64,000 bases of DNA from JANWVO01 sp964458495. GTDB lineage: Bacteria; Acidobacteriota; Terriglobia; Bryobacterales; Bryobacteraceae. The stretch covers positions 151,845 through 215,844 of the forward strand of contig CAYWJB010000008.1 of the NCBI GenBank assembly GCA_964458495.1, read 5' to 3'. Position 1 is the first letter of the stretch, and the number at the start of each line of letters is the position of its first letter. Positions 10,001 through 17,420 of the stretch are shown in pieces. The position numbers and the translations under genes were made by a program. The notes below the pieces were generated by a model. It had not been told where the DNA came from and did no database searches. It saw nothing but the letters and a program-made list of their open reading frames with translations.

Positions 10001-10598
10001 CCCGTTCGTCGAGTTCACAGAGGCTTCGTACGCATCCGAAGATCACTCTCCCGTCCCGGGTCACCGTCACGCCAGCCACCGCCCGGCTGGTCCTGCCCTG
10101 GCCTTCGGTGCGTGTCACCAGTTTGAAGACCCACTCGTTCCTGGGCCCAACGCGTTCGCCGATAGCAAGCCCGAGCCGCGTCGCGACATACAGACGCCCT
10201 CTGGCGTCCGAGGCCAGTCCACTTTTGCCGTTGACCCTCTGATCGTCCCCACCCGGCAGCACGGATTGCACAAAACGGCCAGCCTCCATCCGGTACAGGC
10301 CGTGCGTGGTCCCCAGCCACAGCGTTCCGTCCGGCGTCTGATGGATCGACAGGATGAAAGCCCCGCTGGCGATCTCCTTCCGCCCGAATTCCGCAAAGCC
10401 GCGTCCATCGTAACGGAACAGTCCATTCTGGGTCCCCACCCAGAGGAACCCCTCGCGGTCCTGGAAGATGCTCTCCACCGCAAGGTTGTTCAGGCCGCTG
10501 TCGAAGTCGAACGTTTGAAAGGAATACTGCTGGGCCAGAGCGTACGGCGACAGCACAACCGCCACCAGAACAGAGAGGGCGTGCAGGCCGTGCCGCAT
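7011..10598 (-). CDS. hybrid sensor histidine kinase with periplasmic beta-propeller
   Basis: A 1195-residue hybrid two-component sensor. After a signal peptide (MRHGLHALSVLVAVVLSPYA) there are many two-component propeller repeats (EGFLWVGTQNGLFRYDG type) up to about residue 650, a Y_Y_Y-type beta domain, one membrane segment near 750, a HisKA domain (SHEIRTPMNG, phosphorylated His about 810), an HATPase domain (NNAVKFTEKGG, GTGLGLAI) and a receiver domain with phospho-acceptor Asp about 1119 (ILMDVQMPDMDG). There is no DNA-binding output domain, so a separate regulator must receive the signal. The longer frame starting at 10685 would bury the signal peptide, so 10598 was chosen. It is divergent from the gene at 10694. 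Confidence 0.9.
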   Translation of the reverse strand: MRHGLHALSVLVAVVLSPYALAQQYSFQTFDFDSGLNNLAVESIFQDREGFLWVGTQNGLFRYDGRGFAEFGRKEIASGAFILSIHQTPDGTLWLGTTHGLYRMEAGRFVQSVLPGGDDQRVNGKSGLASDARGRLYVATRLGLAIGERVGPRNEWVFKLVTRTEGQGRTSRAVAGVTVTRDGRVIFGCVRSLCELDERDRIRLLDFQPDREHGPWSFLFENQRGDLYIRSAMHLEVLRKGGSRFEPVHGSLDLRSPWVPQLGEDYEGRLLIPVLGGLAILRDGHWQQITKRNGLPGDSVSSVYVDREGSVWLGMNGRGLARWIGYGEWEGYSEAEGLGNETVWQVVEERDGSVWVGTGDGVYRGEWNGAGYRFRRAQEFPKGAIIAMLAASDGAIWAAPQEGGLYRRDPRSGRVRRLPVPGAEDGAFVMRLRQGRSGRIYAAVSNRSALFILEPDGRTSDIPLPDGKPRRGLAVAEGPDGSIWFGAQDGLYRYKDGGWVRYGRRDGLLHEAVHGITFDARGEMWLVYMDPSGLTRGIFESGRLRLRHYTPADGLPSALVYFARHDAKGHLWAGTDRGLAVFDGRTWLQYRRGDGLIWDDCNTDAFAAASDGGVWIGTSGGLSRFREAEGKPSPGTPRTVLTLVRLGKRVFDPSARAEVRHQDNTLTVRFAVLRFARPSAQRYLYRLVGLSEEWKETHLSEIQFPDLPAGKYRLEVRGFDGTRAWSEAPAVFEFRIYPPWWAHPVTRLIGVLLSVALAQLYLRHSKIRHQREKARLERAVEMRTRQLREEKERSERANRLKDEFLANVSHEIRTPMNGILGMTDLALTTELTGEQREYLETVKLSADRLLHLLNDILDLSKIEAGYMEIQAEPFEPRRVAEHALQSVVSRALEKGLHLSMHCAPGVPERVAGDEQRVLQILLNLLNNAVKFTEKGGVELRIESEPVTKTRLLMRFLVVDTGIGIPPDQQEAIFEAFRQADGSITRRFGGTGLGLAISSHLARLMGGGIRVESRPGQGSTFTVEILVGVCAEPVALQPASAPATRALSQSPPPARPGDAPARPGSQPTRLRILLAEDNTVNRRLVELLMNRQGHEVVSVENGRKAVELAGRERFDVILMDVQMPDMDGLEATRQIRALERAVGRRSPILALTANAMRGDEEVCLAAGMDGYIPKPFEAEKLLRAVDAAAGRTSRES

Positions 10599-10679
10599 CA
10601 GCCCATCTATCGGCGGATCGGGTCCGCTGCTGCAGAGCGTCCTTCGCAGATGCGGCTCGCACGGGCCGCCGCGCCGGGC

Positions 10680-10685
10680 TACCAT
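10680..10685 (+). promoter_or_regulatory. -10-like hexamer TACCAT
   Basis: TACCAT lies 8 nt before the ATG at 10694. It would give a transcript with no or almost no leader. The -35 region is not recognisable. The 95-bp gap shared with the divergent sensor gene is the only promoter space. Confidence 0.3.
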
Positions 10686-10693
10686 GAAATCGC

Positions 10694-11047
10694 ATGGAGA
10701 GCCCCCCGGAAGAGCTTGTCGACCATATCGTCACGCACCTGAGCGAGGAGCAGCCGGAGCTGATCGCCGGCCTCCCGGACGCCGAGGTAGCCAGGCGGGT
10801 CGCCGCCGGGATCGCCCGGGCCCATTCGCACTCCTTCGTGCAGCCGGAATCCGTCACCGCCTTTGTCACGCTGATGTTCCTGATCGCCCCGGACTTCGAT
10901 TCGCACCCGGCGATCGCCCGCGCGCTCCGGCTCCACGGCACGGAGACCGACCGGCTGCGTCTGTTGTTCGAGCGCACACGCGAAGAGGACTGGGATCAGG
11001 CGGCCGCTTCATCGAAAGGGTGGGAGGCGCTGCTGCCGCACGCATGA
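10694..11047 (+). CDS. small cytosolic protein of unknown function
   Basis: A 117-residue, acidic, helix-rich protein with no signal peptide or membrane segment. A phrase near residue 50 (VQPESVTAFVTLMFLIAPDF) resembles small proteins common in myxobacteria and often near secretion-effector genes, but this is a memory-based resemblance and no function can be assigned. Its stop overlaps the start of the PP-loop ATPase gene (ATGA at 11044), so the two are translated together. It is divergent from the hybrid sensor kinase. No ribosome binding site is visible; a -10-like hexamer sits 8 nt before the ATG. Confidence 0.65.
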   Translation: MESPPEELVDHIVTHLSEEQPELIAGLPDAEVARRVAAGIARAHSHSFVQPESVTAFVTLMFLIAPDFDSHPAIARALRLHGTETDRLRLLFERTREEDWDQAAASSKGWEALLPHA

Positions 11048-11730
11048 GCCGCCTGCGCGCTGTGATCTCCTGGTCTTCCGGCAAGGACGCGGCTTGGGCG
11101 CTGCATCTCGTCCGCCAGCGCGGCGAGGTGGAAGTGGCCGGGCTGTTGTCCTCGATCAACGAACAGTTCCAGCGCGTCTCCATGCATGGCGTGCGCCGCC
11201 AGTTGCTCGAACGCCAGGCGCGTGCCGCCCGGTTGCCGCTGGACATTGTGGAACTGCCGTGGCCATGTCAGAACGAGGAATACGAGCGGCGGATGGAGGC
11301 GGCGTGCAAGGGGCTCCGCGCCAGGGGCGTCGAGGCTGTAGTGTTCGGCGACATTCATTTGGCGGACGTGCGCGAGTACCGCGAAAAGCAAATGGCGCGC
11401 GCCGGACTGCAGCCGCTGTTTCCCCTTTGGGGCAGAGATTCACGCGCGTTGCTCGAGGAGATGCTGGAGGCCGGCGTGCGGGCGCGGATCGTTTGTCTGG
11501 ATCCGCTCCGTATGAATCGGGCAATGGCAGGGGCGGAGCTGTCAGCGGAGTGGCTGTCCGCCCTCCCCGGCGGCGTGGATCCGTGCGGCGAGAACGGCGA
11601 GTTCCATACGTTCGTGACCCGCGCGCCCGTCTTCAGCGAGCCGGTGGAAGTCGAGCCGGGCGAGGTGGTGGAACGAGACGGCTTCGTCTACGCCGACCTG
11701 CTGCCCCGAGGCGCTGGAGAGCGCCGCTGA
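11044..11730 (+). CDS. PP-loop ATP pyrophosphatase, Dph6-related
   Basis: A 228-residue member of the adenine nucleotide alpha-hydrolase superfamily, in the branch related to diphthine-ammonia ligase. The P-loop is ISWSSGKDAAWALH near residue 8, and the family signature DPCGENGEFHTF is near residue 180. Bacteria lack diphthamide, so the true substrate is unknown; ATP-dependent amidation or ligation of a small molecule is the family-level expectation. The ATG at 11044 overlaps the preceding stop and lies 6 residues before the P-loop strand, so the upstream in-frame sequence is unlikely to be translated. tRNA-Arg follows 17 nt downstream. Confidence 0.82.
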   Translation: MSRLRAVISWSSGKDAAWALHLVRQRGEVEVAGLLSSINEQFQRVSMHGVRRQLLERQARAARLPLDIVELPWPCQNEEYERRMEAACKGLRARGVEAVVFGDIHLADVREYREKQMARAGLQPLFPLWGRDSRALLEEMLEAGVRARIVCLDPLRMNRAMAGAELSAEWLSALPGGVDPCGENGEFHTFVTRAPVFSEPVEVEPGEVVERDGFVYADLLPRGAGERR

Positions 11731-11747
11731 TAAAATGGCACCAGAGC

Positions 11748-11824
11748 GGGCCCGTAGCTCAGCCGGATAGAGCGTCTGGCTTCGAACCAGCAGGTCGGGG
11801 GTTCGAGTCCCTCCGGGCCCGCCA
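11748..11824 (+). tRNA. tRNA-Arg (anticodon UCG)
   Basis: A 77-nt cloverleaf with acceptor stem GGGCCCG/CGGGCCC, D-arm TAGCTCAGCCGGATAGAG, anticodon loop CTTCGAA (anticodon UCG, reading CGA), T-loop GGTTCGAGTCC and an encoded CCA. The outermost anticodon-stem pair is a U-C mismatch (U27/C43). A -10-like TAAAAT at 11731-11736 is correctly placed to start transcription a few nt before the tRNA. An IS481 transposase remnant begins almost immediately downstream. Confidence 0.95.
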
Positions 11825-11825
11825 T

Positions 11826-12370
11826 TTATTTTCCTGTCCAGCCCGAACACATGGGTGACACTCCGGGACCGAAGGGATTGTCAAAGGGCTGCAGGGTTCT
11901 TTCTTCAAGGCCGAAGTATCCCGAATCATCTTCCATCGAGGTGACGAGCCGGATGCCGTCGTCGACTTCCTTGAGGCCGACAGCTTGGCCGGCCAGCGAA
12001 GTGCTGAAGGAGAGATGCATGCGCTCATGGCGGCCGGGTTGCCGGGGATGTCCGGGGCGGATGCGCTCGATGCGGACGCCGGGGCGGAGCCGCCGGACGG
12101 AGAGCCTGCAGAGTTGGAACAGCCCATTGGGGCGGCGAAGGGCGCGCCGTTGCCGGAGCGGATCGCCAGCGGCAAGCCGCGCGGGCGGAAGCGCCTTTCC
12201 AGGGCGGTGATGGCGGGCTTTGGGGCGTTCGACCCCATCGCTTCGCACCGCAACAGACAGCGGGAGGAGTGATCGGTGACGGTGAGCGGATCGCAGTAGC
12301 GCTTGTTGCCGGGCATGAACCTGCCTTTGGAGCCGGTCGCCCGGAAATCGTCAGGAGCCAGGCCCACCGA
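11826..12370 (-). pseudogene. IS481-family transposase remnant (frameshifted, internally deleted)
   Basis: Read on the minus strand, this stretch gives broken pieces of an IS481-type DDE transposase. The first frame carries NKRYCDPLTVTDHSSRCLLR and then ALERRFRPRGLPLAIR. Near 12125 the match moves to another frame with RIERIRPGHPRQPGRHERMH, then jumps to the C-terminal tail AGQAVGLKEVDDGIRLVTS ending at NPFGPGVSPM. The second catalytic Asp, normally in a DNGAPF motif, is Gly here (GNGAPF), and part of the region after HERMH is missing. This is a dead element. No terminal inverted repeats or target duplication are visible. It abuts tRNA-Arg and fills most of the gap before the regulator gene. 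Confidence 0.8.
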
Positions 12371-12427
12371 AAGCGGCGCGAATCCTGCCGGTCTTCAGGA
12401 AGAGGTCGCCAGCGTTGAATTCGGGGG

Positions 12428-13672
12428 CTACTTCTTCGGGGCAGGAGTCACGGATTGCTCGATCCGGAGTTCGTGGTGATACTTGTAGCTCATCTCGACG
12501 GGAACCATCTCGCGGAACCGGGCGTGAATCACCGCCTGAAAGAACTCCGGCAGCCGGCCCGTGCCGCCGGAAACGCGCTGGACGAAGTCGGAGGCGAATT
12601 TCGGCTCAGTGACATACTGCGCGGCTGCGGCGGTGCCTTCCGTGGAACTCGCCGAGAGAATCAGATATCGGGTGCGCCCATGCACGCCGGGCACCCGGCT
12701 GATCAAAGCGTAGTCCTCGATCACGTGGGGCGAGTCATCCGGCCAGTTGCCTTCGAGGAAAGCAGGCTCGCCCGCGCGGGGCCGGAGATTGCGGATCTGG
12801 CGGCCTTCCATGACCAGATCGAGGCGCACCGGAATCTCATTGAGTCGTGGCGTGTACTTGGGCGGGCCGAGGAACACGATGTGGTTGTGGACGAGTTCCT
12901 CCCAGCTGACGGCGCTGCTGCGGCGCACAGTGAAGCGGGCGCCGGTGGCAGACAGCAACCGGGCCACTTCCACCGCCGCCATGGCATCCCCCACGCCCGT
13001 GTAGATGTGCACGGGGATGGCCTTGTCAGACTGGATCTGCGGCTTCAGCCAATCGAGCTCCGGCGCTTGCAAAGCTTCCTCCCAGCGGTTCACGCGCGGG
13101 CTGCGGAAGAAGCCGCGGGCATCCTTGACAAAGAGGGGCGTGCCGAGGCACAACAGCACGGGGCGGTCTTCTTCGATCAACGGCGCCCAGATGGCCCTCT
13201 GCTCCGCAGTCATGTCCCGGGGCTGCCGGGCCAGCCAGGCGAGAAACGCGGCGACGGTCACCAGCCACAAACCGGCCAGCGCCAGGGCCATGCGTTTCCA
13301 GGCGCGAAGCGGAGGGGCCGGCGCGGGGACCGTCTTCGGGGAGAACCGGAGCTCGAAGTGGCCTTTGGGAAAATCGACCACGACCGGGTCGTTTTGGCCC
13401 TCTTTCCGGTAATATTCCTCCAGTTTTTGGCGCAGCTTGCCGGCCTGGATGCGAACGGAAGCGTCGCGCTGCGGGTCGTAATCGGCAGGCTTGCCAAAAA
13501 CGTCCACGCCGATGGCGTACTCCTTGAGCTGCGCCGCCTCGCCTGACAGGCTTTTCTCGGCCAGGTAGGCGAACAGTCTCTTCAGAGTTTCGGCCTGGCG
13601 CAGAGTCTCCGAGCGAAGAATGCGGGCCACCTGCTCTTTCGACGCCTCGCCGGAGTCTGAGTCCACCAGCAT
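12428..13672 (-). CDS. membrane-anchored winged-helix regulator
   Basis: A 414-residue protein. The N-terminal ~110 residues form a putative DNA-binding domain (SETLRQAETLKRLFAYLAEK, then YDPQRDASVRIQAGKLRQKL and a beta-strand tail VVVDFPKGHFELRF). A single membrane helix lies at about 128-150 and a ~260-residue exported or membrane-proximal domain follows. This design recurs beside TonB receptor genes in acidobacteria, where the outer domain is presumed to sense a signal. It is divergent from the TonB receptor gene, with 183 bp between them. A -10-like TAGGAT (13682-13687, minus strand) leaves a very short leader, and a palindrome overlaps the expected -35 position. Confidence 0.8.
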   Translation of the reverse strand: MLVDSDSGEASKEQVARILRSETLRQAETLKRLFAYLAEKSLSGEAAQLKEYAIGVDVFGKPADYDPQRDASVRIQAGKLRQKLEEYYRKEGQNDPVVVDFPKGHFELRFSPKTVPAPAPPLRAWKRMALALAGLWLVTVAAFLAWLARQPRDMTAEQRAIWAPLIEEDRPVLLCLGTPLFVKDARGFFRSPRVNRWEEALQAPELDWLKPQIQSDKAIPVHIYTGVGDAMAAVEVARLLSATGARFTVRRSSAVSWEELVHNHIVFLGPPKYTPRLNEIPVRLDLVMEGRQIRNLRPRAGEPAFLEGNWPDDSPHVIEDYALISRVPGVHGRTRYLILSASSTEGTAAAAQYVTEPKFASDFVQRVSGGTGRLPEFFQAVIHARFREMVPVEMSYKYHHELRIEQSVTPAPKK

Positions 13673-13703
13673 GGATGTCTAATCCTATCAAACGATTGTG
13701 CCA

Positions 13704-13713
13704 GTTAATTAAC
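13704..13713. promoter_or_regulatory. palindromic operator candidate GTTAATTAAC
   Basis: GTTAATTAAC is a perfect 10-bp palindrome, immediately followed by a second one, AACCGGTT (13711-13718). It overlaps the position expected for the -35 element of the divergent regulator gene (17 nt before the TAGGAT hexamer). An AT-rich palindrome in this GC-rich sequence, inside a 183-bp divergent promoter region, is a good candidate for a regulator binding site. Confidence 0.45.
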
Positions 13714-13855
13714 CGGTTGCAAGCCCCGATTGATCTGACAGTCCGTTGAACTCTCGCCCACTATCGCGCAACATTGACATCGGCCGGGGGTCAGGCCCGC
13801 CAATCCGCTGAACAGCGCGGCCGGACCGCCGAGGGTCGTCAGGAGGTTTGATCGC

Positions 13856-16800
13856 ATGAGGAAGACTTTGGCAAGGGCATTGGGCGGGATGTTCATCCTG
13901 CTGTTCGCCCTGTGGGCTCAAGATTACCGCGCTTCCCTGCTGGGCCGCGTCACGGACGCCTCCGACGCGGGAGTGCCGTCGGCAACCATCGTGGTGACCC
14001 ATGAAGCCACGCGCTTCAGTTACCGCACAACGAGCAACGATGAGGGCCACTACCTGATTCCTCTGCTGGAGCCGGGCGCGTACATGGTCGAAGTCGAGGC
14101 GGCCGGCTTCAAGAAGATTCGCCAGGAGGGGCTGTCCATCCAGACGGGCGCGAAGTTGACGCGCGACTTCGAGCTTGAGGTAGGGCAGGTGACCGAATCG
14201 GTGACGGTTCGGGCAGAGGCGCCGCTGCTGGACACAGCCGCAGCCGACATTGCCCAGGTGATCGACCGCAGGTTCGTGGACATGCTCTACATCCCGAACC
14301 GCAACCCGCTCGCGCTCGTCTCGCTGACGGCCGGTGTGCGGGGCGGCGGAGGGCGGTTCAGCGACAGCGGCCAGCACTATCTGAACATTCTCGGGGGGGC
14401 GGGCCAGGACGGCCGCAACGAGGTCGTGGTGGACGGCGCCTCGGTGACCATGCCCCGTCAGGGCGGGGCGATTGCGGTTTCGCCGTCGGGCGACACGGTG
14501 GAGGAATTGCGCGTGCAGACGACGATGCTCGACGCCTCTTACGGCCGGTCGAACGGCGGCGTCATCAGCTATGCCACGCGCTCGGGGACCAACGACCTGC
14601 ATGGGTCATTCGAGTATTTCTACCGGAACAAGGCGCTGAACGCGAACAGTTGGCTGAACAACCGCAAGGGCCTGCCGCGGCCGGACGACCCGCGCAAGTT
14701 CAGCTCCGGCGCCATCGGAGGTCCGATCCTGCTGCCGAAGCTGTATGACGGGCGCAACCGCACGTTCTTCTTCACGAGCGTCCAGTACGACGCGCGCTGG
14801 AGCAACCCGACCTACGGCGGCCGCGTGCCGAGCGAGCTCGAGCGGCAGGGCGACTTTTCGCAAACCCTGAGCGCCAAGGGAACGCCGCTGGTCATTTACA
14901 ACCCGTACACGACCGAAATCCAGGGATCGAAAGTGGTGCGGCAGCCGTGGCCCGGCAACCGGATCCCCTCGGCGATGTTCAACAAGACCGGCTCGACGAT
15001 CATGAACGTGTATCCGAAGCCGACGCAAGGCGAGCCCACGCAGATCGGCGTCTACAACTGGTTCGAGCAGAGCCGGGCCAACAACCCCGCCAAGCAGATC
15101 AGCACGCGGCTGGACCACATGCTCAGCCCGAAGCACCGCGTCTTCGGCCGCTTCGCCTACATGGACTGGAGCGTGGAGTTCACCAAGCTGCCGGCCGGCC
15201 TGCGCAACGCGCCGGTCGGGGGCGACCCGGGCGGCGACCTGCGCCATTTCTACAACGCGACATTCAATGACGACTACACCTTCACGCCGACGCTGATCGG
15301 CTCGCTCCGGTTTTCCTTCAACCGCTACTGGAGCGACACCTGGTTCTCCGGCAACGTGCAGGATCCGAAGGCGCTGAACCTGCATCCGGACATTCTGGCC
15401 AACCAGATGCGGCCTTCCTGGCCGGGCATCGACATGGCAGAAGGCTTCATCCGGCTGGGGCACCGGTTCAAGATCCGCGCCAACGATACGTACGTGCTCA
15501 CGCCGACGCTGACCACGCTGCGCAGCAGCCACAACCTGCGCATCGGAGCCGACATCCGGCGGCTGAACTGGAACGAGATCAGCCCGGACTCACAGGCCGG
15601 AGGCTACTTCAACTTCCGGCCGACGTTTTCGCAGCAAGACCCCTGGCTGGCCGCCACCAGCCAGACGAGCGGCACGGCGATGGCCGACCTGCTGCTGGGC
15701 ATGCCGGCTTCGGGCGCCATCAGCGGCCCCACTCCCTATTCGATGCGCGGCAATTACCTCGCCCTGTTTGTGCAGGACGACTGGAAGGTGAGCCGGCGGT
15801 TGACGGTGAACCTCGGTCTGCGCTGGGAGTTCGAGAAGCCGTGGACCGAGCGGTTCGACCGCATGCTGTACGGCTTCGACACGGAAGGGCCCAGCCCCTT
15901 GCAGATTCCGGGCCTCGACCTGCGAGGCGGGCTTCTGTACGCGGGCATCGATGGCAACCCGCGGCGCCTGGGCAAACAGGACTGGAACAACTTCGGGCCG
16001 CGCATCGGCATCGCCTGGCAAGTGACGCCGAAAACAGTGATCCGGGCCGGCTATGGCCTGTTCTATTCCAGTTTCCTGGACAACCTCGACTACGTGCTGC
16101 CCGTGCCGCTGACCTTCAGCACCAACATCCCCTACATCGGCACGGTGGACCGGGGCGCCACACCGTACACGACTCTGGCCAATCCCTTCCCGCAGGGCAT
16201 TCCGCCGATCACGGGCAACTCGGAGGGCCGCGCCTCCCTGATCGGCGACTCGATCACCTTTGTCAATCACGAGAGAGTCCTGCCCTACAACCAGCAATGG
16301 CAATTCGGTTTCCAGCGCGAGCTGCCGTGGCAATCGAAGTTCCAGGCCAACTTCATTCGCGTGCTGAATGTCAAGGGGATTGAAACGTTCAACCTGAACG
16401 AGACGCCGGACATTTATCTGCCGCTGGGCACGGCCGAGAACGTCCAGGTTCCCAACCCGTTCTACGGCCTCATTCCCTCCACGCGGCCGCTGGGGGCGTC
16501 GGCAAAGGTGGCGCAACGGACACTGTGGCGGCGCTTCCCGCAGTACAGCGGGGTCACGGTGCGCGCCTTCAACACGAACACCATCGTTTACCACGCCCTG
16601 CAATTCAACTTCGAGAAGCGCTATTCGAACGGGCTGACCCTGTTGTGGAACCATTCCATCTCGAAAATGTTCGACAACAACATGACCAGCGTGATCAACG
16701 AGCGGCACTACCGGACTATTTCCGGCATGGACCGCCCGCACATCATGAACCTCGCGTTCGTCTACGAAATGCCTTTCGGCAAGCGGCGGACGTGGCTGCA

Positions 16801-17290
16801 AAACGGCTGGCTGAGCCATGTCGCCGGCGGCTGGTCGGTGAGCGGCCGGGCCTACTACGGCTCCGGCGCGCCGCTGAGCATCAGCGACGCCAACGGGCGT
16901 CCGATCCGCCTGTACAACGCCGCCAAGAGCGGCCCGGTGAAGGAGCGGCTCGGCGACAAAGTGGATCCGGTGACCAAGGAAGTGCTGAATCCCTATTTCG
17001 ACACGAAAGCCTTTCAGTCGCTGCCAACCCAGTACATGGTCTCGCCCGAGCCGCCGGTGTTCGCCGAGCTGCGGGAGCCGTCGAGCCGCGGGCTGGACCT
17101 GACGCTGATGAAGCGCTTCACCTTCCGCGAGCGCTGGAACGTGGATCTGCGCGCCGACGCGGAAAACGCCCTGAACGTCGTCAATTTCGGCGGCCCCGGC
17201 ACGAACATGGCGAGCAAGGGCACCTTCGGCGTCATCCAGACGGCAGGTTCGCCGCGCATCATTCAGTTGACGCTGCGCGCGACATTCTGA
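13856..17290 (+). CDS. TonB-dependent receptor, Oar-like, with carboxypeptidase-regulatory domain
   Basis: An 1144-residue outer-membrane protein. A signal peptide (MRKTLARALGGMFILLFALW) is followed by a carboxypeptidase regulatory-like beta domain (LLGRVTDASDAGVPSATIVV, residues about 25-105), a plug region (VTVRAEAPLLDT onward) and a long beta-barrel ending in the aromatic-terminal strand IIQLTLRATF, a typical assembly signal. It probably imports a glycan, metal complex or peptide using TonB energy; the ligand is unknown. The ATG has a perfect ribosome binding site (AGGAGGT, 13841-13847, 8 nt before it). The divergent winged-helix regulator probably controls it. A 14-bp hairpin follows 26 nt after the stop. 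Confidence 0.92.
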   Translation: MRKTLARALGGMFILLFALWAQDYRASLLGRVTDASDAGVPSATIVVTHEATRFSYRTTSNDEGHYLIPLLEPGAYMVEVEAAGFKKIRQEGLSIQTGAKLTRDFELEVGQVTESVTVRAEAPLLDTAAADIAQVIDRRFVDMLYIPNRNPLALVSLTAGVRGGGGRFSDSGQHYLNILGGAGQDGRNEVVVDGASVTMPRQGGAIAVSPSGDTVEELRVQTTMLDASYGRSNGGVISYATRSGTNDLHGSFEYFYRNKALNANSWLNNRKGLPRPDDPRKFSSGAIGGPILLPKLYDGRNRTFFFTSVQYDARWSNPTYGGRVPSELERQGDFSQTLSAKGTPLVIYNPYTTEIQGSKVVRQPWPGNRIPSAMFNKTGSTIMNVYPKPTQGEPTQIGVYNWFEQSRANNPAKQISTRLDHMLSPKHRVFGRFAYMDWSVEFTKLPAGLRNAPVGGDPGGDLRHFYNATFNDDYTFTPTLIGSLRFSFNRYWSDTWFSGNVQDPKALNLHPDILANQMRPSWPGIDMAEGFIRLGHRFKIRANDTYVLTPTLTTLRSSHNLRIGADIRRLNWNEISPDSQAGGYFNFRPTFSQQDPWLAATSQTSGTAMADLLLGMPASGAISGPTPYSMRGNYLALFVQDDWKVSRRLTVNLGLRWEFEKPWTERFDRMLYGFDTEGPSPLQIPGLDLRGGLLYAGIDGNPRRLGKQDWNNFGPRIGIAWQVTPKTVIRAGYGLFYSSFLDNLDYVLPVPLTFSTNIPYIGTVDRGATPYTTLANPFPQGIPPITGNSEGRASLIGDSITFVNHERVLPYNQQWQFGFQRELPWQSKFQANFIRVLNVKGIETFNLNETPDIYLPLGTAENVQVPNPFYGLIPSTRPLGASAKVAQRTLWRRFPQYSGVTVRAFNTNTIVYHALQFNFEKRYSNGLTLLWNHSISKMFDNNMTSVINERHYRTISGMDRPHIMNLAFVYEMPFGKRRTWLQNGWLSHVAGGWSVSGRAYYGSGAPLSISDANGRPIRLYNAAKSGPVKERLGDKVDPVTKEVLNPYFDTKAFQSLPTQYMVSPEPPVFAELREPSSRGLDLTLMKRFTFRERWNVDLRADAENALNVVNFGGPGTNMASKGTFGVIQTAGSPRIIQLTLRATF

Positions 17291-17316
17291 AGCGGGCCGC
17301 ACCCGCGATACCCCGG

Positions 17317-17354
17317 TGCGCGCCGCCCGCGGCTCGCCAGGCGGGCGGCGCGCA
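17317..17354 (+). terminator. 14-bp perfect GC hairpin downstream of the TonB receptor
   Basis: TGCGCGCCGCCCGC (17317-17330) pairs exactly with GCGGGCGGCGCGCA (17341-17354) across a 10-nt loop. It lies 26 nt after the receptor stop and 66 nt before the next gene. There is no U-tract, so it may be a partial terminator, an RNA-stability element protecting the receptor message, or an attenuator that lowers downstream expression. Confidence 0.55.
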
Positions 17355-17420
17355 TGGCAGGCATGACAGGCCGTGCGCGCGCCGCGCACCCGGCGCAGAT
17401 TCCGATTGCGGAGGTGATTC

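Noticed and set aside
11759..12367. Apparent 202-codon minus-strand gene running into the tRNA-Arg complement
   Set aside because: Only its first ~80 codons match an IS481 transposase; the rest is out of frame and runs through the tRNA, so it is treated as part of a pseudogene.
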